NCBI GenBank assembly: GCA_027704905.1 | Contig: CM051005.1 | Span: 28,622,314 to 28,686,313, forward strand | Reading direction: 5' to 3' | From: Muraenolepis orangiensis | Taxonomy: Eukaryota > Chordata > Actinopteri > Gadiformes > Muraenolepididae | DNA length: 64,000 bases | Shown: positions 1 to 64,000 of the stretch, piece after piece | Position numbering within the stretch: position 1 is the stretch's first letter | Layout of the letters: the number at the start of each line of letters is the position of its first letter | Notes under the pieces: generated by a model | Databases searched by the model: none | What the model was told of the DNA's origin: nothing | What the model saw: the letters and a program-made list of their open reading frames with translations, nothing else | Program-made: the position numbers and the translations under genes

Positions 1-170
1 ACGACAGACTGCTTGTTTCCTGGCTTGTTTGAGAGGAGAATGAGAGGAGAACCACAGGAGAACCACAGGAGAACCAAGCCTGATATTTACACGCTCACTT
101 CTGATTTGTGTGGAGACATTTTTATTTGCCTCAACAATCTATTTTCTGGTCAAGCTTTGTCCCCTCTTTT

Positions 171-575
171 TCTGTCTGTCTGTCTGTCTGTCCGTTTGTG
201 TGGTGTGTGTGTGTGTGTGTGTCTGTCTGTCTGTTTGTGTGTGTGTGTGTGTGTGTGTGTCTGTCCGTTTGTGTGTGTGTGTGTGTGTGTGTGTCTGTCT
301 GTCTGTCCGTTTGTGTGTGTGTGTGTCAGTCTGTCTGTCCATTTGTGTGGTGTGTGTGTGTGTGTGTGTCTGTCTGTCCGTTTGTGTGTGTGTGTGTGTG
401 TGTGTCTGTCTGTCCGTTTGTGTGTGTGTGTGTGCGTGTCTGTCTGTCTGTCTGTCCATTTGTTTGTGTGTGTGTGTGTGTCTGTCTGTCTGTCCGTTTG
501 TGTGCGTGCGTGTCTGTCTGTCTGTCTGTCCGTTTGTATGTGTGTGTCTATGTGTGTCTGTCTGTCTCTCTCTCT
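171..575. repeat. TG/TGTC microsatellite abutting a 3' splice site
   Basis: About 400 bp of (TG)n and (TGTC)n with CCGTTTG interruptions, ending ~8 nt before the acceptor at 581-583. On the transcript it is a long UG/CUGU tract. Confidence 0.95.
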
Positions 576-583
576 TGGTCCAG

Positions 584-31304
<30,721 letters not shown>

Positions 31305-31861
31305 CCCCCGCCCCCCCCCTCCTCCCTTTAGGGTTAGGAAAGGTCACCGTGTAGTACCACTGAATGGACAACGCCACTCACCTCCATGGGTCTTTTGTAC
31401 AGTTAGTATCCGTAGGAAGAGGGGATCCACAGGCCGGTTCAGACCGGTTCGGAACCTCCCGGACACGCTAGGAATCATCAGCCAATCCCGTGAGGGGTTA
31501 CATGTGTCTGTCTGGTTTAGTTGGAAGCGATGACATGCTATTGGTTCTTCTTCAGGTGTTGTGGGGGGTGAGGATCAGAGGGGGGGGGGGGAAGACTAAA
31601 TTGCAAGGTTAGCGTTTATCAAGAAAACATTTGTACAATCCATTCTTCGTTGCATGCGACGTGTGAAATGGCCTGAAGCCTTATGGAGCACTAGTCCCTG
31701 TGGTTAGCATCACATACAGGACTGATCTGTTATACAATAAGAAGAAGAATGTGACTCAGATGTAGATCCACATGCAATCTCATGCTGTCTTTTTCTTGTG
31801 CTGTGACAGATGTTCATACTAGGGATGTTCATCACTGGTAGATATGTGGAGCCCTCTCTTT

Positions 31862-31913
<52 letters not shown>

Positions 31914-34709
31914 AACAGTATATATATATAAAGATATATACATATAAATAAAGCAGCAAAGTTAAACTGTGTGTTAAGCAGTGCCGGTGGAATCTGGGCA
32001 TCCTACTATGAAACCACTGGTGTGTCTTCATTGGTAAGCTAATTCCCTCATCAGCCGTACCACTGGTCCAGATGGTCCACTGCAAACAGTCGGAATGTAA
32101 AGGACTTTTACTTTTTGAGCCCTGGTTGAGTTGGTGGCCGCCACTAGACCTCCAGGGTGATGGACCGCAGTCCTCTTCCTCGGCCGCCTTGTACTGCAAC
32201 ATAAGGAAAGGGGGCCACCGCTAGACCCCATGGAGGGCCTCTGTCCAGAGCGAGGAATAGACCCCCTGGAGGGCCTCTGTCCAGAGCGAGGAATAGACCC
32301 CCTGGAGGGCCTCTGTCCAGAGCGAGGAATAGACCCCCTGGAGGGCGTCTGTCCAGAGCGAGGAATAGACCCCCTGGAGGGCCTCTGTCCAGAGCGAGGA
32401 ATAGACCCCTTGGAGGGCCTCTGTCCAGAGCGAGGAATAGACCCCCTGAAGGGCCTCTGTCCGAGTGAGGAGTAGACCCCCTGGAGGGCCTCTGTCCAGA
32501 GCGAGGAATAGACCCCCTGGAGGGCCTCTGTCCAGAGCGAGGAATAGACCCCCTGGAGGGCCTCTGTCCAGAGCGAGGAATAGATCCCCTGGAGGGCCTC
32601 TGTCCAGAGCGAGGAGTAGACCCCCTGGAGGGCGTCTGTCCAGAGCGAGGAATAGACCCCCTGGAGGGCCTCTGTCCAGAGCGAGGAGTAGACCCCCTGG
32701 AGGGCCTCTGTCCAGAGCGAGGAATAGACCCCCTGGAGGGCCTCTGTCCAGAGCGAGGAATAGACACCCTGGAGGGCCTCTGTCCAGAGCGAGGAATAGA
32801 CCCCCTGGAGGCCTTGCGTGGAGGACCTCTTCAGCGCCGGGACTGTATTTTGCGGTGGCGGGAGATGAGGCGTTAGAGAAGTGGAGAGGAGGGAACATCA
32901 AGCAACACGCATGAACCAGACGGTGGGTTAGAGAGTCCTCCTGATCCACCAGAAGAGACAACAGAAAATACTTTTTGGTGGATCATGTATCGTCCAAATA
33001 AAATGCCTTCTTATTATGCAATCTGTTTATGGTCGTGCTCTTTCTATCAACTCCAGGACTTTTTTGGAAATGTTTTGATTTTTTGAAAAGGGCAACTGAA
33101 CTGAAAACAAGTCATCGTGGGCGAGAATAATGATGTGTAATGAACGGTGAAGGTCCATGATCCATCAGAACACAGACCGCAGGCGAAGAGTCATGGGCCA
33201 GAACATTGGCTTTTTACAAATACAGACACACACACAAGAACTCAGAGTGGTTCAGTCACCTGCTGTGACGTCGCTGGGCAGGTTTGGGTCTTTTGGGGAC
33301 AGCAGCAGAGTTGTCATCCCGTCAACCGACCGACATCTCCCCCCCGAGTCACAGACCATCATCTCCCCCCGAGTCACAGATGTTGAAATGGACGTTGATT
33401 TAATCAAAGATCCCCCAGCGACAAGTTGAGGAAAGGTGGGATGGTGAGTTTGAGGATGATGAGGTTGATGGAGTGTGTGCTGAATAAGTAGAAGGGAAGG
33501 TTGTCTGAGCTGCTGGTAAAACACTGAAGTTGGTCTCCAGTTGATACGATTACATCCACATGGATTCTCTGCATCAGGACCACTAAGATACCTACCTGTG
33601 TCCAGCTGAACATATGCTAGTTTGACTGAATTAATAGCAGGCCTACTTGAATAGAGAAGGCTCAATAAAAGGAAACTAACAAACAAACGTTTCTCTTGCA
33701 CTCTGACCTCTTTAAGGTACTTAGCTAAGACCTTAATAATTAGCCATATCATGCAGTCTTGGCTCTCTGTATGAATTGCCTTTCATACAGAAGAGTGGCG
33801 TCGTTACTTGGCATTAAGCGGGCCAGTAGGCCAAGTGGGCTGAATCCTTGCTCCCATCGGGCCACCGTGTCATGTGTTCCATTCCTCTTTAAATGTTAAA
33901 CTCTAAAGTACCAGCGGTAGTCAGGATCTCTACTTTGTGAGGCCCAGGGGACTGTAGGAACACTCCATGCTGCTAAACATCTGGTGATGGAGGAACTAAT
34001 AACATAATCGAATGCCTCATTCAAAAGATCAAAAAGTGGTCATAAAAACAGACAAAACGGACACGTCTCAGAACTCATATTTCAACTTTAATAAAAAAAA
34101 AAAAAAAAATTGTTTTGTTCTGGAACAGGAGACATACAGGAGAAAAAATAGAGAACAACATGCACACCACACGAGAGAACCGAAAGAAGGAGAGGAAGTA
34201 GAAATAATAAAGTGACTGGGCTGAAGTGCTGAAGGGCTACACATTCCCAAGCACTCCTGGACCCCCCCCCCCCCTCTAGAGGGACCACCAGACCCCTCTC
34301 TAGAGATGCAGAGGAGAGCAAAACAAACAACACAACTAAAACTAAACTAAAACTAAAATCATTCCAATGACAGGAGCCACCAGGCGTTAGATGGGACACA
34401 GAACCAGAGAAAACAAATACATTCCTCAATAACAATATACATAGAACCATGGAGTGGTGACCCACTGTCCGAAGGCTCAGAGTCCACTACACAGACTCTG
34501 GGTTGGTTCTGTACAGGGACCCAGCTTACGGGCTGGAAGAAGCAACTAAAACACAGATGAACCAAAGCTCCAGCAGCTTGTACCCACAGGAAGCAGCAGA
34601 CAGGGGGCGCTCCTGGCTCCACTCAAGTCCAACAGCAGGTCCGTCCACCTTCCTCCCTTTACAGCATCATGCTGCTCTCCTTCTTCCCAAACAAACCCTG
34701 TGTGTGTGT
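31305..34709. other. convergent 3' regions of st6galnac5 (+) and pigk (-)
   Basis: No further ORF is recognised between the two stop codons. Candidate poly(A) signals: AATAAA near 31947 and near 32996 on the + strand for the sialyltransferase; ATTAAA on the - strand near 34090 (TTTAAT on +, beside an A17 run) for pigk. A CA/TA repeat lies at 31861-31940 and a 35-bp minisatellite at 32221-32815. The transcript ends are inferred. Confidence 0.4.
32221..32815. repeat. 35-bp minisatellite, ~17 copies
   Basis: Units of CCCCTGGAGGGCCTCTGTCC then AGAGCGAGGAATAGA, in the 3' region between the two genes. The long ORFs here come from the repeat. 32815-34709 otherwise shows no recognised feature except an A17 run at 34093. 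Confidence 0.95.
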
Positions 34710-61942
<27,233 letters not shown>

Positions 61943-62100
61943 GATGACCGCGGAAGTAAGGCCAACAGCTGGGCTGAGCCGACCAATGAGGGAACACTTC
62001 CTGACAGGAAACCGACCAATGAGGGAACACTTCCTGACAGGAAACCGCGTCAAAATAAAAGCCCTGTCTAATACTTTATTATTATGTTTTACTACACGAC
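61943..62100 (-). promoter_or_regulatory. pigk: putative pigk promoter with a tandemly duplicated 33-bp block
   Basis: Directly upstream of the pigk ATG. A 33-bp unit occurs twice, perfectly, at 61979-62011 and 62012-62044. Each copy has CCAAT on the + strand (ATTGG on the sense strand: CTCATTGGTCGG) and an ETS-like CAGGAAGTG on the sense strand. A further ETS-like site (ACTTCCGCGG) is at 61947-61957. There is no TATA box. NF-Y and ETS binding is inferred from the motifs only. Confidence 0.55.
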
Positions 62101-62352
62101 ATATTAATATTATTACAACATATGAAGCTAAGATAACTAATTCCCTTTCCTCTTTTTGTAATAATTTGAAAGATGGTATCATGCCTTTACTGCTTCTCAG
62201 TTGATGGTTTATAATCCATTGTGACTACAGCATGCTACCATTTAAAACACAATCACAACACAACACCTTCGTTTTGAGGTAGGCTTACTTCAACTGTGTA
62301 GTCCTATAGGCGTCTGTCCAATGTTTAAAAACACTGATATAGGCAATGTAAG

Positions 62353-62354
<2 letters not shown>

Positions 62355-62434
<80 letters not shown>

Positions 62435-62436
62435 GT
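62355..62436. repeat. (ATT)n microsatellite
   Basis: About 27 ATT units with one GTT. Confidence 0.97.
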
Positions 62437-62507
62437 ACAATTTAGATAAATCAACAATTCATAATACAATAATACGAATATCATGTGCTACTCTGGTGGA
62501 GTACGAC

Positions 62508-62628
62508 ACACACACATGAACACACACATGAACACACACATGAACACACACACACACATGAACACACACATGAACACACACACACACATGAACACACACA
62601 TGAACACACACACACACACACACACATG

Positions 62629-62722
<94 letters not shown>
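62508..62722. repeat. (CA)n with CACATGAA interruptions
   Basis: CACACACATGAACA units, then about 85 bp of pure CA. 62100-62350 holds nothing recognised. Confidence 0.96.
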
Positions 62723-62724
<2 letters not shown>

Positions 62725-62779
62725 CTTGTGGAGATGTCTGGTTCCATAAATGGCACACAGTGATTATGTTCTACTGCAA

Positions 62780-64000
62780 GAGGAGGAGGAGGAGGAGGAG
62801 GAGGAGGAGGAGGAGGTATCTATCAAGAGGAGGAGGAGGTATCTATCAAGAGGAGGAGGAGGAGGTATCTATCAAGAGGAGGAGGAGGAGGTATCTATCA
62901 AGAGGAGGAGGAGGAGGTATCTATCAAGAGGAGGAGGAGGTATCTATCAAGAGGAGGAGGAGGAGGAGGAGGAGGAGGAGGAGGAGGAGGAGGAGGAGGA
63001 GGAGGAGGTATCTATCAAGAGGAGGAGGAGGAGGTATCTATCAAGAGGAGGAGGAGGAGGTATCTATCAAGAGGAGGAGGAGGTATCTATCAAGAGGAGG
63101 AGGAGGAGGTATCTATCAGAGGAGGAGGAGGAGGAGGAGGAGGAGGAGGAGGAGGTATCTATCAAGAGGAGGAGGAGGTATCTATCAAGAGGAGGAGGAG
63201 GTATCTATCAAGAGGAGGAGGAGGAGGAGGAGGAGGAGGAGGAGGAGGAGGAGGAGGAGGAGGAGGAGGTATCTATCAAGAGGAGGAGGAGGAGGAGGAG
63301 GTATCTATCAAGAGGAGGAGGAGGAGGAGGAGGAGGAGGAGGAGGAGGAGGAGGAGGAGGAGGAGGTATCTATCAAGAGGAGGAGGAGGAGGAGGAGGAG
63401 GAGGAGGAGGAGGAGGAGGAGGAGGTATCTATCAAGAGGAGGAGGAGGAGGTATCTATCAAGAGGAGGAGGAGGAGGAGGAGGAGGAGGAGGAGGAGGAG
63501 GAGGAGGAGGAGGAGGTATCTATCAAGAGGAGGAGGAGGAGGAGGAGGAGGTATCTATCAAGAGGAGGAGGAGGAGGTATCTATCAAGAGGAGGAGGAGG
63601 TATCTATCAAGAGGAGGAGGAGGTATCTATCAAGAGGAGGAGGAGGAGGAGGAGGAGGAGGAGGAGGAGGAGGAGGAGGAGGAGGAGGAGGAGGAGGAGG
63701 AGGTATCTATCAAGAGGAGGAGGAGGTATCTATCAAGAGGAGGAGGAGGAGGTATCTATCAAGAGGAGGAGGAGGAGGAGGAGGAGGAGGTATCTATCAA
63801 GAGGAGGAGGAGGAGGTATCTATCAAGAGGAGGAGGAGGAGGAGGAGGAGGAGGAGGAGGTATCTATCAAGAGGAGGAGGAGGAGGTATCTATCAAGAGG
63901 AGGAGGAGGTATCTATCAAGAGGAGGAGGAGGAGGTATCTATCAAGAGGAGGAGGAGGAGGAGGAGGAGGAGGAGGAGGAGGAGGAGGAGGAGGAGGAGG
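62780..64000. repeat. (GGA)n array punctuated by TATCTATCAA, runs off the window
   Basis: Over 1.2 kb of AGG runs of 3-20 triplets separated by TATCTATCAAGA about every 18-75 bp. One strand is purine-rich and the spacer contains GATA on the other strand. The right end is not in the window. Confidence 0.96.

Overview
The window looks like teleost fish nuclear DNA, probably from a spiny-rayed fish (the group is inferred). It has vertebrate intron/exon genes, L1/Tx1-type and L2/Rex-type LINEs, tRNA-derived SINEs with the usual fish tail, hAT and PIF/Harbinger remnants, and a very high load of micro- and minisatellites. It is not prokaryotic: there are no operons, ribosome binding sites or CRISPR arrays.

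Two protein-coding genes are supported, and they are convergent. (1) On the + strand lies the 3' part of an alpha-2,6-sialyltransferase of the ST6GALNAC5 type, with coding exons 584-996, 29577-29684 and 30707-31304; its 5' exons lie left of the window. (2) On the - strand lies a complete pigk gene, the catalytic subunit of the GPI transamidase. It has 11 coding exons from ATG 61942 to stop 34710, giving 388 aa. All splice phases agree and the His/Cys catalytic pair is present. From what is known of human chromosome 1, ST6GALNAC5 and PIGK are also neighbours there in convergent orientation, which supports both calls.

Layout: 1-0.58 kb intron with a TG/TGTC microsatellite; 0.58-1.0 kb sialyltransferase exon; 1.0-29.6 kb one 28.6-kb intron packed with minisatellites, a palindromic array split by a SINE and a LINE (4.2-9.6 kb), a possible MITE (14.0-15.4 kb), an L1-type LINE with perfect target-site duplications (15.4-19.5 kb), a Harbinger-type element (19.9-20.9 kb), a broken hAT transposase (21.7-23.6 kb) and two L2-type LINE pieces (26.0-26.7 and 27.4-29.5 kb); 29.6-31.3 kb last two sialyltransferase exons; 31.3-34.7 kb convergent 3' regions; 34.7-61.9 kb pigk, whose introns are largely tandem repeats; 61.9-62.1 kb pigk promoter with a duplicated 33-bp block; 62.3-64.0 kb simple repeats running off the window.

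The most striking observation is in pigk intron 7. A 41-bp minisatellite of about 48 copies starts inside exon 7, the exon carrying the catalytic Cys. Each unit contains the last ~21 nt of the exon plus the 5' splice site (TCT|GTGAGT) and ~20 nt of intron. The real splice donor is therefore followed by about 47 near-identical decoys. The same exon's acceptor has a (GT)n tract in place of a normal polypyrimidine tract. A second 42-bp minisatellite lies inside the coding 3' end of the sialyltransferase and adds a ~136-residue Pro-rich repeated tail. At least eight unrelated arrays in the window have 41- or 42-bp units.
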